DNA from: an uncultured Bacteroidales bacterium
GTDB lineage: Bacteria > Bacteroidota > Bacteroidia > Bacteroidales > UBA932
Assembly: GCA_946187865.1 (NCBI GenBank)
Contig: CAMHST010000013.1
Location: 1-47,049, forward strand
Direction: 5' to 3'
Length of the DNA: 47,049 bases
The translations under genes were made by a program, and so were the position numbers. This document shows, one piece after another, positions 8,365 to 17,704 of this stretch. The notes below the pieces were generated by a model, which saw only the letters and a list, made by a program, of their open reading frames with translations, was not told the DNA's origin and made no database searches. Each line of letters starts with the position of its first letter. The stretch's first letter is position 1.

Positions 8365-11019
8365 ATGAAAGAATTAGCCGCAAAGTACAGCGCAGCCCAG
8401 GTGGAAGACAAGTGGTACCAGTATTGGCTGGAGCACAAATGCTTCCATAGCGAGCCCAACGAAAAGGAGCCTTATACCATCGTGATTCCGCCGCCCAATG
8501 TGACGGGCATCCTGCACATGGGACACGTCCTTAACAATACCCTCAATGACGTCCTTATCCGTAAAGCCCGCATGGACGGCAAGAACGCCTGCTGGGTGCC
8601 CGGAACAGACCACGCCTCCATCGCCACGGAAAGCAAGGTGGTGGCCAAACTCAAGGCCATGGGCATTTCCAAGGAGGAGATCGGCCGCGAGGAATTCCTC
8701 AAGCATGCCTGGGAATGGAAGGAAGAGCACGGCGGCATTATCCTGGAACAGCTCCGCAAGCTGGGCTGCTCCTGCGACTGGGACCGCACCCGGTTCACCA
8801 TGGAGCCGGAACTGTCAGAGGCCGTGATCAATACCTTCGTGTATTTCTATAAGAAAGGCTGGATTTACAAAGGTGTGCGCATGGTGAACTGGGACCCTGA
8901 AGCCCTTACTGCCGTGAGCGACGACGAAGTGATCCACAAAGATACCAAGAGCCATTTCTATCACCTGAAATACTTTATCTCCGACGGGCAGGGGAATCCC
9001 ACGGACCAGTACCTGGTAATTGCCACCACCCGTCCGGAAACCATCATGGCCGACGCCGCCATCTGCGTGAATCCCAAGGACGAGCGCCACTTCTGGCTTA
9101 AAGGCAAGAAGGTGCTCATCCCGCTCATCAACCGGGAAATCCCTGTCATCGAGGACGATTACGTGGAGATGGACTTCGGAACCGGCTGCCTGAAGGTGAC
9201 TCCCGCACACGATGTGCACGACTATGAGATCGGCCTGCGGCACAACCTGCCGGTGCTGGAAATCATCGACGACCACGGAAAACTCAACGAAAAGGCGCAG
9301 ATCCTGGTTGGAGAAGACCGTTTCGTGGCCCGGAAGAAGATTGTGAAGATGCTGGAAGAAGCGGGCAACCTGCTCAAGGTAGAGGACTATACGTCTCCGG
9401 TAGGCTATTCGGAGCGTACGGATGCCGTGATTGAGCCCAAGCTCAGCGCCCAATGGTTCCTGAAAATGGAGACCCTGGCCAAGATGGCCCTGGAAACCGT
9501 GGAAAGCGGCCGCACCCAGTTCATCCCTGAAAAATACGTGAACACCTACCGCCACTGGATGGAAAACGCCCGCGACTGGTGCATTTCCCGCCAGCTCTGG
9601 TGGGGCCAGAGAATCCCGGCCTATTACCTTCCCGACGGCAGCTACGTCGTGGAGGCCACAGCTGAAGCGGCACTTAAGGCAGCCCAGGCTATCAATCCGG
9701 ATATCAAGGCGGAAGACCTTCGCCAGGACGAGGATGTACTGGATACCTGGTTCAGCTCCTGGCTCTGGCCCATCTCGGTGTTCGACCCGCAGAAGCCCGG
9801 CCATCCGGACCACAAGCCCAACAAAGACCTGGCCTACTATTATCCCACGAATGACCTGGTGACCGGCCCGGACATCATCTTCTTCTGGGTGGCCCGCATG
9901 ATCATGGCCGGTGAAGAGTTCATGGGTTGCGAGCCTTTCTCCAACGTGTATTTCACCGGTATCGTCCGGGACAAGATCGGCCGGAAAATGTCCAAGACCC
10001 TGGGCAACAGCCCCAACCCGCTGGACCTGATCCAGACCTATGGCGCCGACGCCGTCCGAATTGGCATGCTGTTGTGCTCCAGTGCCGGCAACGACATCTT
10101 CTACGACGAGGCCCAGATCAAGCAGGGGGCGGCCTTCTGCAACAAAATCTGGAACAGTTACCGCCTGGTGAAGGGTTTCTCGGTGGACGGGAACGCCCAG
10201 CCGTCGCAGGCAGCCCGGGTGGCCATGGACTGGTTCAAGGCCAAGCTGTCAGAGGCGGTCCGGCAGATAGAAGACCATTACGGCAAGTTCCGCATCTCGG
10301 ACGCCCTCATGACCATCTACAAGCTTTTCTGGGACGATTACTGCTCTTCCTATCTGGAGGCCATCAAACCGGCCTTCGGCCAGCCTGTAGACCGGCTTAC
10401 CTATGATACCACCCTCTCTTTCTTCGAAGAGCTTCTCAAACTCATCCACCCGGTGATGCCTTTCATCACCGAAGAGTTGTGGCAGGACCTGGCAGAGCGC
10501 AAGGAAGGGGAGACCATCATGTTCGCGCCCACCCCGAAGGCGGAAGCGTACGAGCCCGCCGTGCTGGAGCATTTCGCCCTGGCCATGGAAGCGGTGAACG
10601 GCGTCCGTGGTGTCCGCAGTCAGCGGAACATCGCCCCCAAGGAAGTGCTTACGCTCATGATCAAAGGCGGCGCCTTCCCGCAGGAGGTGATTCCCGTCGT
10701 AGAGAAAATGGGCAATGCAAAAGTGCAGAACGCCGACAGTTTCGAAGGAATGCAGGGCGTGGGATTCCTGGTCCGCACCTATGAAATGATGGTTGTCCTG
10801 GACGGTATGATTAACCTGGAAGAGGAGATTGAAAAAACACAAAAGGAGCTGGAGCATCAGCAAAAATTCCTTGCCGGAGTGAGAGGAAAACTCTCCAACG
10901 AGCGCTTTGTGAACAACGCTCCTGCGGCCGTCATCGAAAACGAGCGAAAAAAAGAGGCCGATGCCCTCTCTCGGATCGAGAGTCTGGAATCTAAGCTCAT
11001 GCAATTGAAAAAGAGCTAA
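8365..11019 (+). CDS. valS: Valine-tRNA ligase
   Basis: The protein has 884 residues, normal for bacterial ValRS. The class I signature HMGH is at residues 51-54 after PPPNVTGIL, and the second signature reads KMSKT at 541-545. The CP1 editing domain lies between them (TTRPET near 215, which hydrolyses mischarged Thr-tRNA). The anticodon-binding domain follows, and the last about 65 residues form the Glu/Lys-rich coiled-coil arm typical of ValRS. It charges tRNA-Val in the cytoplasm. It has its own promoter; a gap of 36 bases separates it from the thioesterase operon. Confidence 0.98.
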   Translation: MKELAAKYSAAQVEDKWYQYWLEHKCFHSEPNEKEPYTIVIPPPNVTGILHMGHVLNNTLNDVLIRKARMDGKNACWVPGTDHASIATESKVVAKLKAMGISKEEIGREEFLKHAWEWKEEHGGIILEQLRKLGCSCDWDRTRFTMEPELSEAVINTFVYFYKKGWIYKGVRMVNWDPEALTAVSDDEVIHKDTKSHFYHLKYFISDGQGNPTDQYLVIATTRPETIMADAAICVNPKDERHFWLKGKKVLIPLINREIPVIEDDYVEMDFGTGCLKVTPAHDVHDYEIGLRHNLPVLEIIDDHGKLNEKAQILVGEDRFVARKKIVKMLEEAGNLLKVEDYTSPVGYSERTDAVIEPKLSAQWFLKMETLAKMALETVESGRTQFIPEKYVNTYRHWMENARDWCISRQLWWGQRIPAYYLPDGSYVVEATAEAALKAAQAINPDIKAEDLRQDEDVLDTWFSSWLWPISVFDPQKPGHPDHKPNKDLAYYYPTNDLVTGPDIIFFWVARMIMAGEEFMGCEPFSNVYFTGIVRDKIGRKMSKTLGNSPNPLDLIQTYGADAVRIGMLLCSSAGNDIFYDEAQIKQGAAFCNKIWNSYRLVKGFSVDGNAQPSQAARVAMDWFKAKLSEAVRQIEDHYGKFRISDALMTIYKLFWDDYCSSYLEAIKPAFGQPVDRLTYDTTLSFFEELLKLIHPVMPFITEELWQDLAERKEGETIMFAPTPKAEAYEPAVLEHFALAMEAVNGVRGVRSQRNIAPKEVLTLMIKGGAFPQEVIPVVEKMGNAKVQNADSFEGMQGVGFLVRTYEMMVVLDGMINLEEEIEKTQKELEHQQKFLAGVRGKLSNERFVNNAPAAVIENERKKEADALSRIESLESKLMQLKKS

Positions 11020-11055
11020 TAAAACAAATCTGTTTATATTGGTAACATTTTTGTT

Positions 11056-11475
11056 ATGGCTATTTTTAAGACCAGTTTCCCCGTTCGGTACTACGAAACA
11101 GACCAAATGGCAGTGGTTCATCACTCCAATTACATCCGCTACTTTGAGATTGCCCGGGACGAGATGATGGTCCAGTTGGGATTCCCGATTGAAAAGTGCG
11201 AATCGGAGTTGGGTGTCCAAGTGCCTATCGTGTCTGTGGAATGCCACTTCCGCCATCCGGCCAGGATGGGGGATGTGCTCACGGCAACCGCCGAAGTGAA
11301 CAAGGTTCCCATGGCCAAGATGGTGATCCGCCAGACGGTGGTGAACCAGGACGGTGTCCTCTGTGCAGAAGGTACGGTGACCCTGGGTTTCCTGGACAAA
11401 AATACCTTCCGTCCGGTCCGCTGTCCGGAACCGGTATGTGAACTGTTTGAACATTATCTCAATAACGCACAATGA
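11056..11475 (+). CDS. YbgC/4-hydroxybenzoyl-CoA-type hot-dog thioesterase
   Basis: The 139-residue protein is a single hot-dog fold. D16 in [15 protein letters not shown] is the catalytic aspartate of the YbgC/FadM class, and the following long helix ([13 protein letters not shown]) matches. Members hydrolyse acyl-CoA or acyl-ACP thioesters; the substrate here is unknown. A TATATTGG sequence at 11035-11042 is a weak -7 candidate. The stop overlaps the tatA start by four bases (ATGA), so it is translationally coupled to the Tat genes. Confidence 0.87.
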   Translation: MAIFKTSFPVRYYETDQMAVVHHSNYIRYFEIARDEMMVQLGFPIEKCESELGVQVPIVSVECHFRHPARMGDVLTATAEVNKVPMAKMVIRQTVVNQDGVLCAEGTVTLGFLDKNTFRPVRCPEPVCELFEHYLNNAQ

Positions 11476-11684
11476 ATATGATGACTTACCCGTTACTGAT
11501 GCTGGGAACTTGGGAAATCGTGGCTATCGTTGCCGTGGTTTTGCTGCTGTTCGGCGGCAAGAAGATTCCCGAGCTGATGAAAGGCCTTGGCAAAGGCGTC
11601 AAGAGTTTCAAGGAGGGCATGAACGAGGTGGAGAAGGAAATCAAGGACGCCGGCGACGACACCTACAAGAAGGAAGAGAAATAG
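11472..11684 (+). CDS. tatA: Sec-independent protein translocase subunit TatA/TatE
   Basis: The 70-residue protein has one N-terminal membrane helix (about 8-27, containing [22 protein letters not shown]). An amphipathic helix follows with [16 protein letters not shown], the TatA hallmark, and then an acidic tail. TatA oligomers form the pore of the twin-arginine pathway together with TatC, the next gene. No separate TatB is visible, so this may be a two-component TatAC system. It overlaps the thioesterase by four bases and ends one base before the tatC start. Confidence 0.95.
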   Translation: MNMMTYPLLMLGTWEIVAIVAVVLLLFGGKKIPELMKGLGKGVKSFKEGMNEVEKEIKDAGDDTYKKEEK

Positions 11685-11685
11685 C

Positions 11686-12426
11686 GTGGCTGCCCCCCAG
11701 GACACGGAAATGTCCTTCTGGGACCATCTGGAGGCACTGAGAGGAACCCTGTTCCGTTCGGTGTTGGCCGTCGCTTTGTTTTCGGTCGTGTTCCTGTGCA
11801 TCCCCAAGCCGCTGTTCAAGGCGGTGCTCTGGCCCACGCAGCCGGATTTCCCGCTGTACAGGCTTCCCGGTGTGCAGTTTTCCCTGGACTTGATCAACAT
11901 TGACTTGTCTGCCCAGTTCTTCACCTATATGAAGGTGTCGGTCCTGTGCGGGCTGGTGCTGGCTTTCCCTTATATTGTCTGGGAAATCTGGAAGTTTATC
12001 GCGCCTGCCCTGTACAAGCAGGAGAAAAAGGCCGTAGGAAAGGCTTTCTCCCTTTCGTCGGGCCTGTTTTACCTGGGCGTTGCCGTGGGGTATTTCGTGG
12101 TGCTGCCGGTCTGTCTGATTTTCTTTGCCAATTTCAGCGTGAGCGACGCCATCGTCAATACCATATCCCTGGGGTCGTACATGTCGCTGTTCACCTCCAT
12201 GGTGTTCCTGATCGGGATCCTGTTCGAGTTTCCCACCGTGATCCTGGTGCTGTCCAGCCTGGGTGTCGTGAATAGGGAGCAGTTAAAGAAGTGGCGCAAA
12301 TACGCCTTTGTAATTGTTTTGATATTAGCTGCTTTTATAACCCCCAGCGATCCTTTTTCCATGTTTGTCCTGGCCATCCCGCTATACGGCTTGTTTGAGC
12401 TTTCCATCCTGCTTTGTAAGAAATGA
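11686..12426 (+). CDS. tatC: Twin-arginine translocase subunit TatC
   Basis: The protein has 246 residues when started at the GTG at 11686-11688, one base after tatA. An ATG at 11710 (MSFWDHLEALR) would also give a typical TatC N-terminus, and I cannot decide between them. Six membrane segments are visible, and the FWDHLEALR opening, the YIVWEIWKFIAPALY block and the ITPSDPFSM block are conserved in the family. TatC recognises the twin-arginine signal peptide. The stop overlaps the ABC-F start (ATGA). Confidence 0.94.
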   Translation: MAAPQDTEMSFWDHLEALRGTLFRSVLAVALFSVVFLCIPKPLFKAVLWPTQPDFPLYRLPGVQFSLDLINIDLSAQFFTYMKVSVLCGLVLAFPYIVWEIWKFIAPALYKQEKKAVGKAFSLSSGLFYLGVAVGYFVVLPVCLIFFANFSVSDAIVNTISLGSYMSLFTSMVFLIGILFEFPTVILVLSSLGVVNREQLKKWRKYAFVIVLILAAFITPSDPFSMFVLAIPLYGLFELSILLCKK

Positions 12427-14354
12427 TATCCATCAATAACGTCAGTGTAGCCTTCGGCAGTTTCGTCCTTCTGGACAACGTCAGTTTCCATATCAGCGAC
12501 GGTGACAAAATCGGCCTGGTAGGGAAGAACGGGGCGGGGAAATCCACCCTGATGAAACTGATTACCGGAGAGCAGCTTCCCACTTCGGGCGCGGTTCAGA
12601 TGCCCTCCGGGGTGCGGATCGGATATCTGCCCCAGATCATGGAGCACCACAAGGGGCATACGGTGATGGAAGAGGTGCTGCAGGTGTTCGACTATATCCA
12701 TGAGATGGAGCGGGAACAGGAACGGATTACCGCCCAGCTGGGGGAGAGAACCGATTATGAGAGTGATGCTTACGCTGCCCTCATCGCCCGTCTGAACGAG
12801 CTCGGCGATGCCCTGGGCCTGGAGAGCGGCGAGTCGCCCCGGGCGCAGGCGGAGAAGGTCCTCTTCGGCCTGGGATTCAAGGCCGATGAACTGGAGCGCA
12901 GGACGGAAACCTTCAGCCAGGGCTGGAACATGCGTATCGAACTGGCCAAGATCCTGCTTTCCCGTCCGGACGTCCTGCTGCTGGACGAGCCCACCAACCA
13001 CCTGGACATCGAATCCATCGAGTGGTTCGAGGATTATTTGAAGGCTTACAGGGGCTCGTTGCTGCTGGTTTCCCACGACCGGAAATTCCTGGACAATGTG
13101 ACAAAAAGGACCGTAGAGATCCTTCTGGGGCATATTCACGATTACAAAGTCCCTTACAGCCAGTATGTGGCGCTCCGTGCAGAGCGCATCGCCCAGCAGG
13201 TGGCGGCCTATGAAAACCAGCAGCGGATGATCGAGAAGACGGAAGATTTCATCAACCGTTTTCGCTACAAACCCACCAAGAGCAATCAGGTGCAGTCCCG
13301 CATCAAAGCCCTGGAAAAGCTGGAGCGGATAGAGATAGACGAGACCGACGGTTCCACCCTTTCCTTGAAGTTCCCACCGGCCCTGCGCTCCGGGGATGTG
13401 GTGTTCAAGGGGACGGACCTCACCGTCGGGTATCCGCAGAAAGTGGTTTTCTCCCATGCCGACATAGAGATCAAGCGGGGAGAGAAAGTGGCGCTGATCG
13501 GCCGGAACGGAGAGGGAAAAACCACCCTGATGCGCGTGATCATGGGAGAGCTGGAGCCGATGGAAGGTGAGGCCAGGTTGGGCCACAACGTGCAAATCGG
13601 CTATTATGCCCAGAATCAGGAAGAGGTCCTGGACCCTTCCCTGACGGTTTATGACACCCTGGACCGGATAGCGGTGGGGGACATCCGAACCCGGCTGCGC
13701 GATATCCTGGGCGCTTTCCTCTTCAAGGGGGAAGACATCGACAAAAAAGTCTCGGTGCTCAGCGGCGGAGAACGGGCGCGACTGGGAATGGCGAAACTGA
13801 TGCTGGAATCCCATAATGTCCTGGCCCTGGACGAGCCTACCAACCACATGGACATCCGCTCCAAAGATGTTCTGAAACAGGCGCTTCTCTCCTTTGACGG
13901 CACGCTGGTGGTGGTTTCCCACGACCGGGATTTCCTGGACGGGCTGGTAGATAAGCTCTATGAATTCCGCGACGGGAAAGTGAAGGAGCATCTGGGCAGT
14001 GTGGCCGATTTCCTGGAGAAAAGAAAATTGGAAAGCCTGCAGGAGTTGGAACGACATTTGAAGGAAATTCCCGAGGCTCCCGCCCCCGAGCAGAAAGAGG
14101 TCCGGAAACAGGAATACCAGGCCAGGAAGGCCGTTTCCAAGGAGGAACGCAAAATCCGGAGCCGGGTGAGTTTCCTGGAAAAGGAGATCGCCCGCTGCGA
14201 AGGGCGCATGGGCGAGATAGAAAAGCTGCTCTCCGCACCCGGGGGAAAACAGGAGGACATCCTGGACCTGACGGCAGAGTACCTGAACTTGAAGCGGGAT
14301 ATGGATGCCTACACCGAAGAGTGGGCCAACTTGAGTGAACAATTAGACAATTAA
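12423..14354 (+). CDS. ABC-F family ATPase (ribosome-associated, Uup/YdiF-like)
   Basis: The 643-residue protein has two ABC ATPase domains and no membrane segment. Walker A motifs are GKNGAGKST (34-42) and GRNGEGKTT in the second domain. Signature and Walker B regions read FSQGWNMRIELAK with LLDEPTNHLD, and LSGGERARLGMAK with LDEPTNHMD. A linker around 235-300 (the P-site tRNA interaction motif region) and a C-terminal Glu/Lys coiled coil (about 545-640) place it in the ABC-F proteins that bind the ribosomal E site. It may act in translation of difficult sequences or in antibiotic protection. It is coupled to tatC by overlap. Confidence 0.93.
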   Translation: MISINNVSVAFGSFVLLDNVSFHISDGDKIGLVGKNGAGKSTLMKLITGEQLPTSGAVQMPSGVRIGYLPQIMEHHKGHTVMEEVLQVFDYIHEMEREQERITAQLGERTDYESDAYAALIARLNELGDALGLESGESPRAQAEKVLFGLGFKADELERRTETFSQGWNMRIELAKILLSRPDVLLLDEPTNHLDIESIEWFEDYLKAYRGSLLLVSHDRKFLDNVTKRTVEILLGHIHDYKVPYSQYVALRAERIAQQVAAYENQQRMIEKTEDFINRFRYKPTKSNQVQSRIKALEKLERIEIDETDGSTLSLKFPPALRSGDVVFKGTDLTVGYPQKVVFSHADIEIKRGEKVALIGRNGEGKTTLMRVIMGELEPMEGEARLGHNVQIGYYAQNQEEVLDPSLTVYDTLDRIAVGDIRTRLRDILGAFLFKGEDIDKKVSVLSGGERARLGMAKLMLESHNVLALDEPTNHMDIRSKDVLKQALLSFDGTLVVVSHDRDFLDGLVDKLYEFRDGKVKEHLGSVADFLEKRKLESLQELERHLKEIPEAPAPEQKEVRKQEYQARKAVSKEERKIRSRVSFLEKEIARCEGRMGEIEKLLSAPGGKQEDILDLTAEYLNLKRDMDAYTEEWANLSEQLDN

Positions 14355-14360
14355 AGAAAT

Positions 14361-15284
14361 ATGAAAATGAACTCGTTAAAGGTTTTTATCGCAACAATCG
14401 CTTTAGCATTATCGGCTGTTGTTTCCTTTGCCCAGGACAACGCTGAGCTCTCTGAAAAAACCCTTCCGGTGGGGGAATTCACTTCCGTGAACATCTCCGG
14501 GGATTTCGATGTCACCCTTTCCAAGGGGAGCTACACCACCAAAGTAACCGTGAACAAAGTCATTGCCGATTACATTGAGGTGTATGTCCGCTCCAAAGTG
14601 CTTTATATCAGCTATAACGAGAAAGCCGTTCCCAAAGAGGTGAAAAAGACCCTCAGCGGCAAAGGGGCTGCCAAACCGGTGTTCCGCGCCGTGGTGTATG
14701 CCCCGCAGTTGGATGGCGTTTTCCTGAAAGACAATGCCGTGCTCACCGGTACGGACAGTTTCTTCGGATCAAGCTTCTCGCTGGAGATGGAAGACAAGTC
14801 CCAGCTCAAGAATCTTTCCATAACGGCCACCAAGGCTTCCGTGAGCATGAAAGACAAGACCCAGGCCGTCCTGATCCTGAACACCGACGCCGAAATGGAT
14901 GTGAAAACCGACGGCAGCGCAGACCTTAAACTCACGGCTACCTGCAAAGACCTGAGCCTGGAAGGGGCCGGGTCGTCCAAACTGTCGGCATCGGCCAATA
15001 CCGGCAAGTTCAAGCTTTCCGGGACAGGCCGCTCGGAAATCACCGTGAGCGGAAGGGCCAATACCCTTGAGGTGAAGACCGACAGGAACCCCAAGCTGGA
15101 TACCCGCTCCCTGGCCGTTCCCGAGGTAACCGCCACCATGAGCGGCGGAGACCTCCGGCTGGCTGTGGAGAAGGTCCTGGACGTGGACCTCACCGGTGGC
15201 AGTGAGCTCTTCTATACCGGCGCTCCCGAAATGAAAATCCGGCGCATCGTCAAATCCACCCTGGCCCCGGACGACAAGAAATAA
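14361..15284 (+). CDS. Secreted head-GIN (DUF2807) domain protein
   Basis: The protein has 307 residues with a signal peptide ending at SFAQ (about residue 25). The mature part opens with LPVGEFTSVNISGDFDVTLS, the usual DUF2807 entry. It continues as a repetitive right-handed beta structure with S/T/K-rich rungs (about 60-260). The family is widespread in Bacteroidota and has been annotated as a putative autotransporter adhesin, without firm function. It starts six bases after the ABC-F gene and six bases before the dipeptidase, so it belongs to the same run. Confidence 0.85.
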   Translation: MKMNSLKVFIATIALALSAVVSFAQDNAELSEKTLPVGEFTSVNISGDFDVTLSKGSYTTKVTVNKVIADYIEVYVRSKVLYISYNEKAVPKEVKKTLSGKGAAKPVFRAVVYAPQLDGVFLKDNAVLTGTDSFFGSSFSLEMEDKSQLKNLSITATKASVSMKDKTQAVLILNTDAEMDVKTDGSADLKLTATCKDLSLEGAGSSKLSASANTGKFKLSGTGRSEITVSGRANTLEVKTDRNPKLDTRSLAVPEVTATMSGGDLRLAVEKVLDVDLTGGSELFYTGAPEMKIRRIVKSTLAPDDKK

Positions 15285-15290
15285 GTCTTT

Positions 15291-16376
15291 ATGTACGATT
15301 CCCATATGGATACCCCTTCCCAGCTGCTGAGGCTGCGGGATCCGGGTATCGACAATCCTTATGCACAGGTCGATTTCCCCAAACTCCGGCGCGGGGGAGT
15401 CGACGGCGCTTTTTTCGCCTTGTACACGCCGGCTCAGATGGCTCCGGACAGCGCGACGCGCTATGCCTTGGAGATGCTTGCCGCCACGTTCGACGCCGTG
15501 CAGGCCCATTCCGGCGAAGTGGCACCGGCCTTCTCGCCGGAAGATGCCGCCGAAAACCGTAAAAACGGCCGTATTTCCATTTTTATCGGCATGGAGAACG
15601 GAAGTCCCATCCAGGAATCCTTGTCCCTGCTGAACCAGTTTTACCGCATGGGTGTGCGCTATGTCACCCTGACGCACAACGGAGACAATGCCCTGGCCGA
15701 CAGTGCCGCCGAGGGCAAGCGCTGGAATGGTCTCAGTCCCTTTGGAAAACGGGCCGTGGCCCAGATGAACCGGCTGGGCATGATGATCGATCTGTCACAT
15801 GCCTCGGACAAGACTTTCTGGGACTGCCTGTCGGTTTCCCGGGCCCCCATTGTGGCCACCCACTCCTGTTGCCGCGCCCTGTGCAGTCATCGGCGCAATC
15901 TCACCGATGAAATGCTGCAGGCACTGGGGGAGCATGATGGCTATGTGGGCATCAATTTCTGTCCGTCGTTCCTGTCTGACAGTTTTGCCAGCGATCCGGC
16001 CGATGCCGCCCTGCTGGACCAGGCGGATGAGATGGAGGCCGCGTTCATCCAGGCCCCGTCCGATCCCGCCCGGATAGAAGCCTGGCACCGGATGCAGGAG
16101 CGTCTGCTGAAACTGCCCCGTCCCGGTGTGAAGGAAATCGTAGACCATATCGACCATGCCGTGAAATGGGCCGGGATAGACCACGTGGGATTGGGCTCGG
16201 ATTTCGACGGTATTCTTATTGCGCCCGAGGGGCTGGACGATGTGTCGGCGATGCCGGCGGTGTTCCGGGAAATGGAGCGCAGAGGCTATACTCCGGAGCA
16301 AATCCGGAAGATCGGGGGGCAGAATCTGATGGATGTGCTTGGGAGGGTGATAAAGGTCTCCCAATCAATGTGTTAA
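15291..16376 (+). CDS. Membrane dipeptidase (M19, renal dipeptidase family)
   Basis: The protein has 361 residues. Zinc-binding features of M19 are visible: DSHMDTP at residues 3-9 (usual HxD), E in GMENG near 105, H in ATHSCCRALCSHRRNLTD, and the late GLGSDFDG. Members cleave dipeptides, including ones with D-residues, and some act on beta-lactams. There is no signal peptide, so it may be cytoplasmic. It is the last gene of the plus-strand run and is followed by a two-way terminator-like hairpin. Confidence 0.9.
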   Translation: MYDSHMDTPSQLLRLRDPGIDNPYAQVDFPKLRRGGVDGAFFALYTPAQMAPDSATRYALEMLAATFDAVQAHSGEVAPAFSPEDAAENRKNGRISIFIGMENGSPIQESLSLLNQFYRMGVRYVTLTHNGDNALADSAAEGKRWNGLSPFGKRAVAQMNRLGMMIDLSHASDKTFWDCLSVSRAPIVATHSCCRALCSHRRNLTDEMLQALGEHDGYVGINFCPSFLSDSFASDPADAALLDQADEMEAAFIQAPSDPARIEAWHRMQERLLKLPRPGVKEIVDHIDHAVKWAGIDHVGLGSDFDGILIAPEGLDDVSAMPAVFREMERRGYTPEQIRKIGGQNLMDVLGRVIKVSQSMC

Positions 16377-16388
16377 CTTGTAAACAGC

Positions 16389-16437
16389 GGAGTAAGTAAC
16401 AAAAATGTTAAACGCAATAACAGCTTTGTTTTACTCC
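16389..16437. terminator. Bidirectional hairpin between the dipeptidase and cinA
   Basis: GGAGTAA (16389-16395), two unpaired bases and AACAAA pair with TTTGTT plus TTACTCC (16425-16437), enclosing a 21-base loop. The two flanking genes converge on it. The T-run after it is weak on the plus strand, so the termination call is inferred from position and stem. Confidence 0.55.
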
Positions 16438-16444
16438 TTGTTTA

Positions 16445-17704
16445 TCAGTTGTTTAAATCTGCTAAAACGAAAGTCCTGAGAAAATCCAGTGCAGAGGCGG
16501 AGAAGCGTTCAATATTGCGCTTTCTGTCGTTCTTGAACTGGAAGCGTGCGGTCTTGGTTCCGTGCGGACCGGCCACGCCAACCCAGACGGTTCCCACCGG
16601 ATTGTGCTCGTCGCCGGAGGGGCCTGCCAGACCGGTAGTGGCTACGGAATAGTCGCTTCCCGTCAGGCGCCTGACTCCTTCGGCCATGGCGGCTGCCACC
16701 TCGCTGCTGACCACGCCGTTTTCCTCGATGATGTTGCCCGGGACGCCCAGCACTTTCTCTTTGACCGGAATGGCGTAGGAGGTGACCGATCCCAGGAAAT
16801 ACGCGGAAGATCCCGGGACGCTGGTGAACAGATGGGCGATTTCTCCGCCGGTGCAGGATTCTGCGGCCGATACCGTGAGTCCGTGGGCTTTGAAAATACC
16901 CCCCAGGGTTTCTTCCAGCGTGGAATCTTCCAGGGAGTAGATCAGGTCTCCCAGGATGGACTGGAGGCCTTCCAGCTCCTTCTGGATGCGTGCTTCTCCT
17001 TCTTCCGGATCGCAGCCGTAAACAGACAGGCGCAAGCGTACGCCTGTAAGGGGATTGGGCAGATAAGCCAGATGCATTCCTTCCGGTAGGGCGTCTTCCC
17101 AGGGGGCGATCCGTGCCGCCAGGGCGCTTTCTGCCAGGCCATAGACCATGACGCTGCGGTGCAGGATGTGGCCGAGCGGCTGATGGCGGCGGATGTCTTC
17201 CAGCAAGTCCGGAATGGCTCCTACGGCCTCGTGGGGGACCCCAGGCAAGGCATACAAGGTGCCTCCGCCCGGAAGGTTCCGGAATACCATGATCGGCGCT
17301 GTTCCCAGCTTGTTTACAATGACTTCCGCCTTATCCGGAACCAGCGCCTGGGCCTGGTTGGATGGAAGCATGTCCAGCCCCCGGCTTGCGAGAATCTGCC
17401 GGATTACTTTCAACTGCCCTGCGTGCTCTACATAGCCAGTGCTGCCGGACAGACGGGCCAGCACCCCTTTGGTGATATCGTCTTTGGTAGGTCCCAGACC
17501 GCCCGTGGTGATTACAATGGCGTGGTGCCGAAGTTCCCGCCTGAGGGTTTCCCGGATGTCTTTCTTGTCGTCGCCGATGGAGAGCATGCGGCTCACATGG
17601 AGTCCGGCCTCTTCCAGGGCGACGGCCAGACGGGATGAGTTGGTATCTACCACCTGGCCGATCAGGATTTCGTCGCCGATGGTGCAAATACAAGCGTTGA
17701 TCAT
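16445..17704 (-). CDS. cinA: CinA: competence/damage-inducible protein, nicotinamide-nucleotide amidase
   Basis: The protein has 419 residues. The N-terminal COG1058 domain (1-250) holds IGDEILIGQVVDTNS and TTGGLGPTKDD, associated with ADP-ribose pyrophosphatase activity. The C-terminal PncC domain (about 255-419) holds AAESCTGGEIA and TGLAGPSGD, which deamidates NMN for NAD recycling. The start codon overlaps the stop of the upstream DHODH-like gene in an ATGA (17701-17704), so the two are translated together. Confidence 0.95.
   Translation of the reverse strand: MINACICTIGDEILIGQVVDTNSSRLAVALEEAGLHVSRMLSIGDDKKDIRETLRRELRHHAIVITTGGLGPTKDDITKGVLARLSGSTGYVEHAGQLKVIRQILASRGLDMLPSNQAQALVPDKAEVIVNKLGTAPIMVFRNLPGGGTLYALPGVPHEAVGAIPDLLEDIRRHQPLGHILHRSVMVYGLAESALAARIAPWEDALPEGMHLAYLPNPLTGVRLRLSVYGCDPEEGEARIQKELEGLQSILGDLIYSLEDSTLEETLGGIFKAHGLTVSAAESCTGGEIAHLFTSVPGSSAYFLGSVTSYAIPVKEKVLGVPGNIIEENGVVSSEVAAAMAEGVRRLTGSDYSVATTGLAGPSGDEHNPVGTVWVGVAGPHGTKTARFQFKNDRKRNIERFSASALDFLRTFVLADLNN

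Noticed and set aside
12069..14342. Open frame of 757 codons on the minus strand
   Set aside because: It is antisense to tatC and the ABC-F gene, both strongly supported. Its composition is His/Gln/Leu/Phe-rich, without a fold signature.
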